A stretch of DNA of 64,000 nt from Nanohaloarchaea archaeon SW_7_43_1. Lineage in GTDB: Archaea; Nanohalarchaeota; Nanosalinia; Nanosalinales; Nanosalinaceae. The notes under the pieces were generated by a model. The model was given only the letters and a program-made list of their open reading frames with translations. It had not been told where the DNA came from and made no database searches. Every line of letters starts with the position of its first letter. Within the stretch, counting starts at the first letter, position 1. The position numbers and the translations under genes are program-made. Positions 16,363-26,583 of the stretch are shown one piece after another. The stretch spans positions 384,739 to 448,738 of the forward strand of contig PXPE01000001.1 of NCBI GenBank assembly GCA_003009795.1. The letters are read 5' to 3'.

Positions 16363-19197
16363 TTAGATCATGTTTTCCAAATATTTTCCGGTATATGATT
16401 CTGGGTTTTTGGCGACTTCCTCAGGTGTACCCTCTGCGACAATTTTACCTCCGTTTTCTCCACCTTCAGGCCCCAGATCGATCATGTGATCTACTGATTT
16501 GATTAACTCCAGTTCATGTTCGATTAAAAGCACGGAGTTACCGTTGTCCACGAGTCTGTGAAGGACCTCGATTAGCTTTCTTTCGTCCTCCCAGTGAAGG
16601 CCTGTAGTAGGCTCATCCAGTAGATAAAGAACATCATCATTTCTGATCTTGCCTAGTTCCTCGCTTAACTTGACTCTTTGTGCTTCACCGCCAGATAGTG
16701 TTGTCGATGGCTGACCTAGTTCCATGTAACCAAGTCCTACATCTTTCAGGAGCTTCAAACGTTTCTTGATTCTTCTATCATGTTGGAAAAAGTCATAGGC
16801 CTCTTCTACCTCCATACCAAGGACTTCGGAGATATTTTTCCCGCGGTATTTTACTTCTAGAGTCTCTTTGTTGTATCTATTTCCGTTACATTTTTCACAT
16901 TCTACGTAGACATCGGAGAGAAAGTTCATATCGATTTTGACGGTGCCTTGGCCTTTACATTTCTCACATCTTCCGCCTTTCACATTGAAGGAAAACCTTC
17001 CTTTTTCATAACCTCTCTTTTTCGATAGCTTGGTCTCTGCGAAGAGCTCTCTGATGTAATCGAATACTCCTGTATAAGTTCCGGGATTCGATCTGGGAGT
17101 TTTTCCTATTGGGGACTGATCTATCATCCTCACAGATTCAACTTGTTCTGTTCCCTCTATATCATCGTGTTCTCCAACTTTCACTGTTTGATTGTCGTTT
17201 AATTCCTTGGTTAACTGGTTGTACAGGATATCATGCATGAAAGTGGATTTTCCTGATCCTGAAAGACCTGTGATCGCTGTCAGAGTGTTCAGAGGCACTT
17301 CTATATCAATATTCTCCAGGTTGTGTTCACGGGCTCCTTTCACTGTCAGAGATTTTTCAACGTTTCTTCTCTCATCGGGTACAGGAATTTTTCTCTCTCC
17401 TGACAGAAAATCACCGGTGACTGATTCCGAAGCCTTCTCTACCATCTCTTGTGTTCCCTGAGCCACTATTTCCCCACCTCTCTTACCAGGTCCAGGACCT
17501 AAATCAACTATGTTGTCAGCCCGTTTGATTGTGTTCCAGTCGTGTTCGACCACCAGTAAAGTGTTTCCAAGATCTCTAAGATTTTCCAGTGTATTAATCA
17601 GTTTCTCATTGTCATGTCTGTGAAGACCTATTGATGGTTCATCCAAAACATATAGTACACCTGTAAGACCTGAACCTATCTGGGTTGCCAGACGGATTCT
17701 CTGTGCCTCACCTCCTGAAAGCGTAGATGCTTCACGATCCAATGTCAGGTAGTTAAGACCGACCTGTTTCAGGAATCCAAGTCTTTCACGAATCTCTTTG
17801 ATAATCTCTGAACCGATTTCTCTTTCCCTCTCAGTCAATTCCTTTTCAATAAATTCGAAGATCTCATAGGCTTCATCAATATTTGATTTATTGATCTCCT
17901 CTAATTGGATACCGTTTACCTCGACATTTCTTGATTGTTCCGAGAGCCTTGATCCATCACATACAGGACACTTTGATTCACTCATGAACTCTCTAAGCCT
18001 TTCACGGGTACTTTCACTTGAGGTTTCATGGAACCTGCGGTTGATATGTTCCATAACTCCTTCAAATTCTTTTTCCCGCAATCCATGTCCTCGCATCTTT
18101 TCCACTGTATAGTAGATAGGTTCATCTGGACCATGAAGAATCGCTTCCTGTATATCCCTATCTAAATCTTCGAAAGATGTCTCTTCGCTGACATTAAAAT
18201 GATTGGCGAAGGCGGTGATGGCTTTCCTGTAATAATCCTTGCCGAAGTCCCATGGTGCTAAAGCATTTTTCAAAGGCTCGGATTTATCCGGTACGACCAG
18301 GTCCTCATCCGCTGCCTCGGATTTTCCGAGACCATCACATTCATCACATGCTCCCAGAGGAGAGTTAAATGAAAAGCTTCTCTGTTCCAGTTCCATGAAC
18401 TCTCTATCGTTCCCTGGCTCAGAGAAACCCTCTGAAAACCGCAGAACCTCTTTATCATCGATTTCCTCAGTATCGATTGTTTCATCTTCAATATTGTTTA
18501 TTTCGACCCAGATCTCTCCCCCTGATTCCTCCAGCGCTGATTCTACAGCCTCAAAGATACGGGATCTTGAATCCTCTGAGGCCTTCAATCGATCAATAAC
18601 TATCTCGAATTCTTCTCCCGGTTCAGGATCATCTAGTGTTATATCGTATTCTTTATCGGTATTTACTCTTGAGAATCCTCTGTCTCTGAGGTCCTCTAGT
18701 CTGCTCTCAAAGTCTTCAGTTTTCACCGGTGCAAGTATCTTAATCTTGAGGCCTTCTGGCAGTTCCAGTACTTCATCAACGATGTCACCTACCGATTTTT
18801 TCTCGACCACTTTTCCTGTCTCAGGTGAGTACTGCGTTCCAATCCGTGCATAAAGCAAGCGGAGGTAATCATGTATCTCTGTCACAGTTCCCACTGTAGA
18901 TCTTGGTGTAGTCCCGGAGGTATTCTGTTCAATGCTGATAGCCGGGGAGAGACCTTCGATCTTCTCGACTTCCGGTTTATCCATCTGATCCAGAAACTTT
19001 CTGGCATACGATGAAAGGGATTCCATATAACGTCTCTGACCTTCAGCAAACACCGTACTAAATGCCAACGTGGATTTACCCGAACCTGAAAGACCTGTCA
19101 CGACATTAAACTCGCCTCTAGGAATATCAATATCAACATTTTTCAGGTTATTTTCCTTTGCTCCTCTTACCTTGATAAATTCATTTTCTGCACTCAT
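16363..19197 (-). CDS. uvrA: UvrABC excinuclease subunit A
   Basis: 944 residues, full length. Two ABC ATPase modules with Walker A motifs TGLSGSGKSTLAF and TGLSGSGKSTFMH, two signature motifs (LSGGEAQRIRLATQ; LSGGEAQRVKLSEE), and zinc modules (CPVCDGSRL; CEKCKGQGT with CEKCNGNRY). UvrA dimers find the lesion and load UvrB. Divergent from uvrB with a 93-base intergenic region that must contain both promoters. Confidence 0.97.
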   Translation of the reverse strand: MSAENEFIKVRGAKENNLKNVDIDIPRGEFNVVTGLSGSGKSTLAFSTVFAEGQRRYMESLSSYARKFLDQMDKPEVEKIEGLSPAISIEQNTSGTTPRSTVGTVTEIHDYLRLLYARIGTQYSPETGKVVEKKSVGDIVDEVLELPEGLKIKILAPVKTEDFESRLEDLRDRGFSRVNTDKEYDITLDDPEPGEEFEIVIDRLKASEDSRSRIFEAVESALEESGGEIWVEINNIEDETIDTEEIDDKEVLRFSEGFSEPGNDREFMELEQRSFSFNSPLGACDECDGLGKSEAADEDLVVPDKSEPLKNALAPWDFGKDYYRKAITAFANHFNVSEETSFEDLDRDIQEAILHGPDEPIYYTVEKMRGHGLREKEFEGVMEHINRRFHETSSESTRERLREFMSESKCPVCDGSRLSEQSRNVEVNGIQLEEINKSNIDEAYEIFEFIEKELTEREREIGSEIIKEIRERLGFLKQVGLNYLTLDREASTLSGGEAQRIRLATQIGSGLTGVLYVLDEPSIGLHRHDNEKLINTLENLRDLGNTLLVVEHDWNTIKRADNIVDLGPGPGKRGGEIVAQGTQEMVEKASESVTGDFLSGERKIPVPDERRNVEKSLTVKGAREHNLENIDIEVPLNTLTAITGLSGSGKSTFMHDILYNQLTKELNDNQTVKVGEHDDIEGTEQVESVRMIDQSPIGKTPRSNPGTYTGVFDYIRELFAETKLSKKRGYEKGRFSFNVKGGRCEKCKGQGTVKIDMNFLSDVYVECEKCNGNRYNKETLEVKYRGKNISEVLGMEVEEAYDFFQHDRRIKKRLKLLKDVGLGYMELGQPSTTLSGGEAQRVKLSEELGKIRNDDVLYLLDEPTTGLHWEDERKLIEVLHRLVDNGNSVLLIEHELELIKSVDHMIDLGPEGGENGGKIVAEGTPEEVAKNPESYTGKYLENMI

Positions 19198-19290
19198 GGT
19201 ATCAAATCTAAATCATAGTTTTGACCAGAAAAGGCCTTATGAAAAAATTGAATTGTTAATCATAAAACGGTTATTAGAGAAATTGCTTTC

Positions 19291-21285
19291 ATGACAGAAT
19301 CGGAAAACAGAATCTCAAATAAACTTAACGTGGAGGCACCTTTCACCCCTGCAGGTGACCAGCCACAGGCCATCAGAAACCTATCGGAAGGCTTCCAAGA
19401 AGGATTGAAGGAACAGACCTTACTTGGAGTCACGGGTTCCGGAAAAACTAATACAGTTTCCTGGGTAGTAGAGGAGATACAGAAACCAGCCTTGATCATC
19501 GCACACAACAAGACTCTAGCCGGCCAACTTTATGAAGAATTCAAAGACCTATTCCCGGACAACGCTGTAGAATACTTCGTATCTTACTATGATTACTATC
19601 AGCCAGAAGCCTATGTCAGCAGCTCCGATACGTACATCGGGAAAGACGCATCGATTAATGAGGAAATCGAGAAATTGAGGCACTCAGCGACAAACTCACT
19701 TTTGACCCGCGATGATGTAATAGTTGTAGCATCAGTCTCAGCCATATACGGACTAGGAGACCCTGATTTCTACCGTGATCTCGGACTAGAGATTTCAAAA
19801 GACTCGGGTATGACCCGTGACAATATACTGAACGAGCTAGTTAATATCCAGTACGAGAGAAATGATGAGGATTTCCAGCAGGGAAAGTTCAGGCTCCGAG
19901 GCGATACACTGGATATCTTCCCGATGTATTCGGATACCGCATACAGAATCAGTTTCTGGGGAGATGAAATAGAGAAGATCACTGAGTTCAAGCCACTTGA
20001 AAACGAGACAGTAGAGGAAAAAGACAAGATCCTTTTGAGGCCTGCCACTCATTACTCTGCTCCCGATGAAAAGATGGAGAAGGCCTTAGAGGAGATTGAG
20101 GATCTGATGCATGAAAGAATCCAACATTTCGAGTCTATTGGAGATGAAGTCTCGGCCCAGAGGATAGAGGAAAGAACAAAATTCGACCTTGAAATGATCA
20201 GGGAATCAGGTTACTGTTCAGGGATAGAGAATTACTCGGTGCATCTATCTGACAGGGAAAGAGGCGATCCACCATACACATTATTGGATTACTTTCCGGA
20301 CGATTTTCTTACGGTGATAGATGAATCACATCAGACCGTTCCTCAAATCAAAGGCCAGTACGAGGGAGACCGGGCGAGAAAGGAAAACCTGATAGAGAAT
20401 GGTTTCAGGCTTCCAACAGCCCAGGATAATAGGCCTTTAAAATTCGATGAGTTCAAGGATAAGACTGATAAGACACTTTATGTCTCTGCTACACCAGCAG
20501 ATTATGAACTTGAAAGATCAGGAAAAGTTATAGAACAGATCGTCAGGCCTACTTACCTGGTAGATCCTACTATCGAGATAAGAGAGACTGAAGGCCAGGT
20601 AGAGGATGTGATATCCGAGATCCGGGAGAGAGCTGAGAAAGGTGAAAGAACACTTGTTACAACCTTGAGTACGAATATGGCTGAAAATCTCTCCGATTTC
20701 CTTCAGGAAGCTGGTATCAGCGCCCGGTATATGCACCATGAGACAGATACCTTGGAGAGACATCAGATTATCCAAAAACTCCGGGCAGGAGAGATTGATT
20801 GTATAGTAGGAATCAACCTTCTTAGAGAAGGCCTGGATATACCAGAAGTCTCTCTTGTAGCAATACTGGAGGCTGACCAGACCGGTTTTCTGCGATCCGA
20901 GACTGCGTTGGTTCAGACCATGGGAAGGGCGGCAAGAAACCTTCAGGGTCATACAATACTGTATGGAGACGAAAAAACTGAAGCCATGGAAAATGCTATT
21001 TCTGAGACCAGGAGAAGAAGAAAGATTCAGGAAGAATTTAATGAGGAAAATGATAAGAACCCGAAGACGGTAGAGAAGGAAATCAAGGAAACTAATCTGC
21101 CGGGTCAGGATGAGGAGGTTGAGGAAATTCCGGAAGGCGATGAGATTGAGGATCAGGAAGATGCGGAGGAAGTAATTGAAGGCCTGAAAAAAGAGATGGA
21201 TGATGCGGCTGAGAACTTGAATTTTGAATTGGCGGCAGAGTATCGTGACAGGATAGATGAGATTAAAGAAGAAATGGATCTCTAA
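19291..21285 (+). CDS. uvrB: UvrABC excinuclease subunit B
   Basis: 664 residues. Walker [14 protein letters not shown], the beta-hairpin that clamps DNA ([11 protein letters not shown]), DEAD-like [10 protein letters not shown], helicase motif VI (QTMGRAARN) and the C-terminal UVR motif ([18 protein letters not shown]) that binds UvrC. The region before the UVR motif is an unusually acidic linker (about residues 600-630), as expected for a halophile. Stop overlaps the converging DUF4864 gene by four bases. Confidence 0.97.
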   Translation: MTESENRISNKLNVEAPFTPAGDQPQAIRNLSEGFQEGLKEQTLLGVTGSGKTNTVSWVVEEIQKPALIIAHNKTLAGQLYEEFKDLFPDNAVEYFVSYYDYYQPEAYVSSSDTYIGKDASINEEIEKLRHSATNSLLTRDDVIVVASVSAIYGLGDPDFYRDLGLEISKDSGMTRDNILNELVNIQYERNDEDFQQGKFRLRGDTLDIFPMYSDTAYRISFWGDEIEKITEFKPLENETVEEKDKILLRPATHYSAPDEKMEKALEEIEDLMHERIQHFESIGDEVSAQRIEERTKFDLEMIRESGYCSGIENYSVHLSDRERGDPPYTLLDYFPDDFLTVIDESHQTVPQIKGQYEGDRARKENLIENGFRLPTAQDNRPLKFDEFKDKTDKTLYVSATPADYELERSGKVIEQIVRPTYLVDPTIEIRETEGQVEDVISEIRERAEKGERTLVTTLSTNMAENLSDFLQEAGISARYMHHETDTLERHQIIQKLRAGEIDCIVGINLLREGLDIPEVSLVAILEADQTGFLRSETALVQTMGRAARNLQGHTILYGDEKTEAMENAISETRRRRKIQEEFNEENDKNPKTVEKEIKETNLPGQDEEVEEIPEGDEIEDQEDAEEVIEGLKKEMDDAAENLNFELAAEYRDRIDEIKEEMDL

Positions 21286-21674
21286 TCTATCCTAAGGACA
21301 CTGTCAGTCATCCAACAGCCTTCGTGCTCGCCTGAATCCTGGGCACTTAGATTAAATTCATAGGTCACGGTGGAACCCTTATTTTCTATTTCGGCTTTGA
21401 TTGAGGCCTTTTTCTCGGAAATATCGGTCTCTTCAACACTGTAAGATTGTGAATTAAGCATATACTTGTATCTGGGATTTTTCACCATTTTCTTGAACCT
21501 CTCAATTGGTCCGGTGCTTGATTTATTTTTAGGTGAGGCAAACTTGAAAGCTGTCTCTATACCAGCATCCTTGTATGGTTCATCGTTGTTCGCCATCGCC
21601 TTGATCTGAATCTCTACAGCATCCAGAGGAGATAAATCTTTTTCCGGCCCTGGGATTTTATTCTTTTCAGTCAC
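21282..21674 (-). CDS. DUF4864-like protein
   Basis: 130 residues. [38 protein letters not shown], and the final [12 protein letters not shown] fit DUF4864, an NTF2-like small fold of unknown role often found as a companion of exported or redox proteins. No signal peptide. It follows the VCBS/UnbV gene with a four-base overlap, so the two are co-translated and probably work together. Confidence 0.7.
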   Translation of the reverse strand: MTEKNKIPGPEKDLSPLDAVEIQIKAMANNDEPYKDAGIETAFKFASPKNKSSTGPIERFKKMVKNPRYKYMLNSQSYSVEETDISEKKASIKAEIENKGSTVTYEFNLSAQDSGEHEGCWMTDSVLRID

Positions 21675-23116
21675 TTCGTTTCAGGATGAGGTATTTTCTG
21701 GGTTTTTTCCGTGATATTGACTTCAGTACTTGTACCGTTTGGGTAATTTACCTCTACTTCCAGAGGCAGGTTTTTTCCTCCGAGATGTATCCAGGGTTCC
21801 ATCTGATTTAGGTAAGCTGAACCACCATCCATGACATGAACGGAGCCATCCTCAAGTTTAACGTAGGAGTTTCTTGCCGAAGCACCTGACGGGGAGAGAG
21901 GCTGCAGCCTGACAGAATCTCCGTTGTTAGGTATTTTATACATTGTCAGAGGCTGTCTGCCGGCCTCACCATGTGCGAGAATTAACTCTAGAGTTCCGTC
22001 TTCATCAATATCTGTAACTGTTGCACCGGTTCCAAGTCCTTGAGGCTCTGATGCCTCTCCAATCTCCAATGGATTGCCTTTTGAATCAAAGAATCTGTTT
22101 TCTGCTTCTCCCCTTGATGCGATATTGTTCAGGAAAAGCTCCGTCTCTCCATTGTTGTTAAAATCCGCTGCCACCAGGTTTCTAGCGGGGGAAGGTTCAC
22201 TGAATTCTTCGGTCTGGACTTCCTTAAATCCTTCAGTGGTTTTCTCATAGATTTTATGTGGTGAATTCCAGTTAGAGATGGCTAGATCAAAGTCCCCATC
22301 ACTTTCTTTATCATATACTGTAGCTCCTCTTGCAGGTAGAGCCTCATCTGCTATACCCAGTGACCTAGCTTTCTCCTCATAACCATCAGGACCTTGTTCA
22401 TAGTAGAAGTTAGGTCCTCTCTCATTTCCTACGAAAATATCAATGCCGTTTTCTGTAGGCAGGTTAACAATACTTCTGCCACCTGTTTCCCTGTCCATAC
22501 CGTATCTGGGAGCTATATCTTTCAATCCATCTTCGGTATCTGTTATAACCTGCATTGGACCTCCGTATCTGGCCACGAAAAAAGCATATCCTTCAGGAGT
22601 ATATGTACATGCTACAGATCTCCCGGAGTATCTGTTAGGAACTGTCGAGTCTTCGAAGAGATCCACCCAACTATCTCCTTGTCTATCATATAATTTATCG
22701 GTACCTGATTTTTTACCGCCGAACTGCCCGCCCGTCGTCAGTACATAAAGTTCCTCTTGGCCATCCTCATCGATATCACAAGCCGCAGCGCCAATAGCAT
22801 TGTCATCCGGATCCTTCAAATTTTCAGGAGTATCATCAACTAGGTTTCCGTCTTTCCAACGATACAAAGAATTTGGTCCGCCAAATCCAGTAACAAATAC
22901 CTTCGTTTCACCCTTTGATTCTATAGCCGCAAGGCCGTACCTCCTCATCTCTCTGTTATCCTCAATCAAGTTGGTCTGTGATTCAAATCCCTCATAACTT
23001 GTTTCATTTTTCTGGCTTGAGTTATCATTCGAAACCATGGATGCACCCAATATAATCACTAGCAACACTGCTAAATAAAGATAAACAGAACGTGAAGAAC
23101 TCGCTACATCGGGCAT
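21671..23116 (-). CDS. Exported FG-GAP/VCBS repeat protein with UnbV-type C-terminus
   Basis: 481 residues. Residues 10-29 are a membrane helix or signal sequence. Tandem FG-GAP-like blades follow, with Asp-rich calcium-binding loops such as ACDIDEDGQEELYV, DKESDGDFDLAI, DFNNNGETELFL and DIDEDGTLELIL. The end (GGKNLPLEVEVNYPNGTSTE) resembles the ASPIC/UnbV domain found in CRTAC-like proteins. Likely a cell-surface propeller involved in adhesion or ligand binding; in an ectosymbiotic archaeon it could contact the host, which is inference only. Confidence 0.8.
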   Translation of the reverse strand: MPDVASSSRSVYLYLAVLLVIILGASMVSNDNSSQKNETSYEGFESQTNLIEDNREMRRYGLAAIESKGETKVFVTGFGGPNSLYRWKDGNLVDDTPENLKDPDDNAIGAAACDIDEDGQEELYVLTTGGQFGGKKSGTDKLYDRQGDSWVDLFEDSTVPNRYSGRSVACTYTPEGYAFFVARYGGPMQVITDTEDGLKDIAPRYGMDRETGGRSIVNLPTENGIDIFVGNERGPNFYYEQGPDGYEEKARSLGIADEALPARGATVYDKESDGDFDLAISNWNSPHKIYEKTTEGFKEVQTEEFSEPSPARNLVAADFNNNGETELFLNNIASRGEAENRFFDSKGNPLEIGEASEPQGLGTGATVTDIDEDGTLELILAHGEAGRQPLTMYKIPNNGDSVRLQPLSPSGASARNSYVKLEDGSVHVMDGGSAYLNQMEPWIHLGGKNLPLEVEVNYPNGTSTEVNITEKTQKIPHPETK

Positions 23117-23316
23117 ATTATAACTTATCTGTCTAGCGATTAATTAAAACATGGCTGACTGGATTTATCCCCGTTCCAAATGTTCTCAATAATACTGGAC
23201 AAACAGCTATTTCCAAAGCCAGTAAATTTAGATAAGAAACATCTCCTGAATACTCAGGATTCTTTAGAGATTTCAGGTTCCATAAAAAATTGGGACCACA
23301 GTAGTTTTGATAGAAA

Positions 23317-24530
23317 ATGACAGACTTTGATCTCCACATTCACGGAAAACATTCTGGCGGAGTATCACCGGAGATGGAGATACCCACAATAGCCGAAGAA
23401 GCAGAAAAGAAAGGCCTAGAAATGGTCGGGACCGGTGACATTTTGAATCCAAAATGGCTCAATCATGTAAAGGAAGAAACCGTGGAGAAAAACGGATACT
23501 TGGAACATAAAGACATCAAATATATCCCAACGACTGAGGTGGAAGATGAAGATAGGATACATCATCTGATAATATTCCCAGATCTTGAAACAGTGGAAGA
23601 TGCCTACCGAGATTTCCAGGAACTCAGCGATGATATAAGAAGAGAGGGAAGGCCGCGAATCAAAGCAGACGGCCAGAAAATAGTAGAAATAGTAAAAAAG
23701 CATGGCTGCCTAGTCGGTCCTTGTCATGCCTTCACACCCTATACCGCGATATATGGCAAAAAAACTCGCTAAAGGAGTGCTACGCTGACCAAACTGATAA
23801 TTTAGACTTTCTCGAATTAGGCCTATCAGCGGACTCAGAGATGGCTTCTAAAATATCTGAACATGATAATCTGATCTTTCTTTCAAATAGTGATGCTCAC
23901 AGCCCGTGGCATCACCGGCTTGGTAGGGAATTCAATCGGGCAAAGCTTTCAGAGGAAAGCTTTGAAGGTCTGAAAAAACTGTTTCACGGAAAAGCCGGTG
24001 AGATGAAATTGAATGTAGGACTCAATCCGAAAGAGGGAAAATATCACTGCTCTGCCTGTAATTCCTGTCATCAAAAGTATTCTCTGACTCAGGCCGAAGA
24101 GTTTGATTGGAGCTGCCAGGAATGCTCCGGCACCATAAAGAAAGGAGTGAATGACAGGATAAATGAACTGGCCGACAAGGAACCAGATTACCCTGTAAAT
24201 TACCTTCATCTTCCTCCGCTAGCCAAAGTAATCCAGTACACAGTCGGCCACGCCTCCGCCACGACTAATACGGTTGAGAAGAGATACGATGCCTTAAACA
24301 AGGAATTCGGCACAGAAGTAGATATACTTATCGAGGAGGATATCCAGCAGCTGGCCAAGATTGATGAAGAAGTCGCAGAAAGTATCAGAAAGTTCAGAAA
24401 CGATGAAATAGTGATGATACCGGGAGGCGGCGGTGAATACGGCGAGAGAATCATTCCTGAAAAAAAAGATAAGAAAGAAAAAATAGAAGAAGAGAGAAGA
24501 GATGAGATAAAATGCCGTTACAGAAGCTAG
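23317..24530 (+). pseudogene. Endonuclease Q (PHP-domain), split by one frameshift
   Basis: The first frame (23317-23772) gives the PHP N-terminus DLHIHGKHSGGVSPEM, VGTGDILNPKWL and GPCHAFTPYTAIYGKK, then runs out at a stop. The second frame gives NSLKECYADQTDNLDFLELG, LSNSDAHSPW, the zinc-ribbon Cys pairs (HCSACNSCHQKY; WSCQECSG) and MIPGGGGEYGERI. Together they make one EndoQ, which nicks 5' to deaminated bases, AP sites and related lesions. One extra A in the run of seven A (about 23758-23764) would restore the frame. Either a sequencing error, a fresh mutation, or slippage at the A tract; all catalytic blocks are otherwise intact. Confidence 0.8.
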
Positions 24531-26512
24531 GCCTCAATGCTTTTTCTCCTCATTAATTGTGCATTTATCGCTACGATAACAGTACTCAGCGACATTATCC
24601 CTGCACCGACCGCTGGTGAAAGCATAATCCCAATCGGTGCTGCTAAACCTGCTGCTAAAGGGATCGCCAGGGCGTTGTAACCTGTAGCCCAGAAGAGGTT
24701 CTGGACCATCTTGCTGTAGTTCAGATCAGATAAATTCAGCAGTCTAACAACTGCTAGAGGATCGTTTTTTACCAGGATAACTTCTGCGGATTCTATCGCC
24801 ACATCAGTTCCTGAACCAATAGCAATACCAGCATTGGCACGAGTCAGTGCTGGAGCATCGTTCACTCCGTCACCAACCATGGCAACCTTTTTCCCTTTAT
24901 CCTGAAGCTCCTGAATCTTTGAATCCTTGTCACCAGGTAAAACCTCGGCAAAGTAGGTATCAATACCCAGTTCCTCAGCGACAGAGGCTGCAACGTCTTC
25001 AGAGTCTCCTGTAAGCATCGCGACCTCAAGCCCCCGATCCTGCAATTTTCCAACCGTTTCATGGCTCTCACCACGTATCTTGTCAGCCAATGACACTGCA
25101 GCCCTTACCTCGTTGTTTTCCACAAGGTAAAGTACTGTACGGCCTCTCTCACCCGCTTCTTGAGAGAAATCCTTGAAGTCATGTTCGACTCCGAGATGCT
25201 TTAACATGTTAGGTCCTCCGACATAGACCTTCTCACCTTCAATTTCCGCCTTCACGCCTTTACCGGATATACTGTCAAAGTTTGAGCATTCAGGAATTTC
25301 GAGGCCTTCCTCGTCTGCTTTCTCTCTGATTGCCTGTGCAATTATGTGTTCGGAGTCAGATTCTGCTGCAGCCATCTTCCTCAATGCGTTCTCTTCGTTT
25401 TCTGCCTCTATATTTAGTACTTTTTGCTCTCCTTCTGTGAGAGTCCCTGTCTTATCGAAGACTATCGAATCCAGCTTCCTTGCCTGCTCCATTGCGATCC
25501 TGTCACGCACCAGAATACCGTTCTTTGCTGCCATCGAAGTATTTATCGATACGACAAGAGGTACGGCTAAGCCTAGTGCGTGTGGACAAGCGATTACAAG
25601 AACTGCAACTACTCGTTCGATCATATTCAATCCGAAGCCGACTGCTAGGGTCCATGCTATACCTGTGAGAAGGCCTGATCCGAGTGATATGTAAAAGAGA
25701 TATCCTGCTGCCCTGTCCGCAAGCTTCTGGGACTTTGATTCTGATTCCTGAGCCTCTTCCACAAGACCCATGATACCTGAGAGTGCGGTCTCATCTCCTG
25801 TCGCTGTAATCTTGATCCTCAGAGACCCTTCATTGTTAACAGTTCCTCCTATGATCTCGTCTCCCTCAGATTTATTGAGAGGCTTTGATTCGCCTGTTAT
25901 CATGGATTCATCAACTGAGGACTCGCCCTCGTATACTTCTCCGTCCGCCGGTATCGAGTCACCGGGTCTTACAAGAACTTTGTCACCTTCCAGAAGTTCT
26001 GAGACCTTGACTTCCTCGGTGTCCCCGTTATCTGTGATCTTTTCCGCGGTATCTGGCATAAGCTTCTCAAGCTCTTTGAGTGCTCCAGAGGCTTTTCTTA
26101 CGGACCTCATCTCTATCCAGTGGCCTAGAAGCATGACATCAATAAGAGTAACCAGTTCCCAGAAGAAACTAGAGGTTCCGGAGAGGAACAGAGACGCCAT
26201 CGAATAAGTAAAGGCAACGAAGATGGCGAGTGAAATAAGTGCCATCATACCAGGCTCCCGGTTCTCTAACTCATTTTTACCCATTTTGATGAACGGAAAG
26301 CCTCCATAAGCGAAGACTATAATCGAAAAAACCGGTACGACGAGCGAGCTTCCCGTGACTGTCGGCATTGAGAAGTTGAGTAAGCCTTGGACAAATGAGG
26401 AGTAAAGTAGGACTGGTATTGATAGGGCTGTGGAGATGAAGAATTTCTTTCTGAACATTACTTCGTGGTGTTTGTGTCCATGTCCTGAGTCTTGGTCTTC
26501 ATCGTGATCCAA
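24527..26512 (-). CDS. copB: Copper-transporting P-type ATPase, CopB type
   Basis: 661 residues. A short His-rich N-terminus (HGHKHHEVMF) replaces the usual metal-binding domains; the membrane CPH motif (VLVIACPHALGLAVPLV) is the mark of CopB-type (IB-2/3) pumps for copper export. Phosphorylation site DKTGTLTEG, TGES and GDGVNDAPAL are present. I take TTG at 26512 as start because it begins the His-rich tail. The divergent neighbour at 26584 encodes a metal-binding regulator, and the shared promoter holds an inverted repeat over this gene's TATA box. Confidence 0.93.
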   Translation of the reverse strand: MDHDEDQDSGHGHKHHEVMFRKKFFISTALSIPVLLYSSFVQGLLNFSMPTVTGSSLVVPVFSIIVFAYGGFPFIKMGKNELENREPGMMALISLAIFVAFTYSMASLFLSGTSSFFWELVTLIDVMLLGHWIEMRSVRKASGALKELEKLMPDTAEKITDNGDTEEVKVSELLEGDKVLVRPGDSIPADGEVYEGESSVDESMITGESKPLNKSEGDEIIGGTVNNEGSLRIKITATGDETALSGIMGLVEEAQESESKSQKLADRAAGYLFYISLGSGLLTGIAWTLAVGFGLNMIERVVAVLVIACPHALGLAVPLVVSINTSMAAKNGILVRDRIAMEQARKLDSIVFDKTGTLTEGEQKVLNIEAENEENALRKMAAAESDSEHIIAQAIREKADEEGLEIPECSNFDSISGKGVKAEIEGEKVYVGGPNMLKHLGVEHDFKDFSQEAGERGRTVLYLVENNEVRAAVSLADKIRGESHETVGKLQDRGLEVAMLTGDSEDVAASVAEELGIDTYFAEVLPGDKDSKIQELQDKGKKVAMVGDGVNDAPALTRANAGIAIGSGTDVAIESAEVILVKNDPLAVVRLLNLSDLNYSKMVQNLFWATGYNALAIPLAAGLAAPIGIMLSPAVGAGIMSLSTVIVAINAQLMRRKSIEA

Positions 26513-26526
26513 AAAAGATTTTCACC

Positions 26527-26543
26527 TGTCATATAATGATACA
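26527..26543. promoter_or_regulatory. Candidate operator overlapping the copB TATA box
   Basis: TGTCAT-ATA-ATGA-T-ACA is a near-perfect inverted repeat in the 71-base space between the divergent copB and the PadR-like gene. On the minus strand it contains TTATATGA, 20-27 bases before the copB start, where an archaeal TATA box would be expected. A protein bound here would block copB transcription. Visible in sequence; the function is inferred. Confidence 0.4.
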
Positions 26544-26551
26544 TCACCCAG

Positions 26552-26558
26552 TTTTAAA
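26552..26558 (+). promoter_or_regulatory. TATA-like box of the PadR-like regulator
   Basis: TTTTAAA lies 26-32 bases before the ATG at 26584, the spacing of a leaderless archaeal promoter. Confidence 0.4.
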
Positions 26559-26583
26559 CATCTTGGACTCAAAGAGATAGTTT

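Noticed and set aside
18239-18853. 204-codon open frame opposite uvrA
   Set aside because: Low-complexity Ser/Thr-rich product typical of the reverse of an acidic coding strand; uvrA is secure.
23758-23765. Programmed -1 frameshift heptamer (A AAA AAC) in EndoQ
   Set aside because: The heptamer is not in register with the zero frame, so a classical X XXY YYZ site does not fit; simple A-run slippage remains possible.
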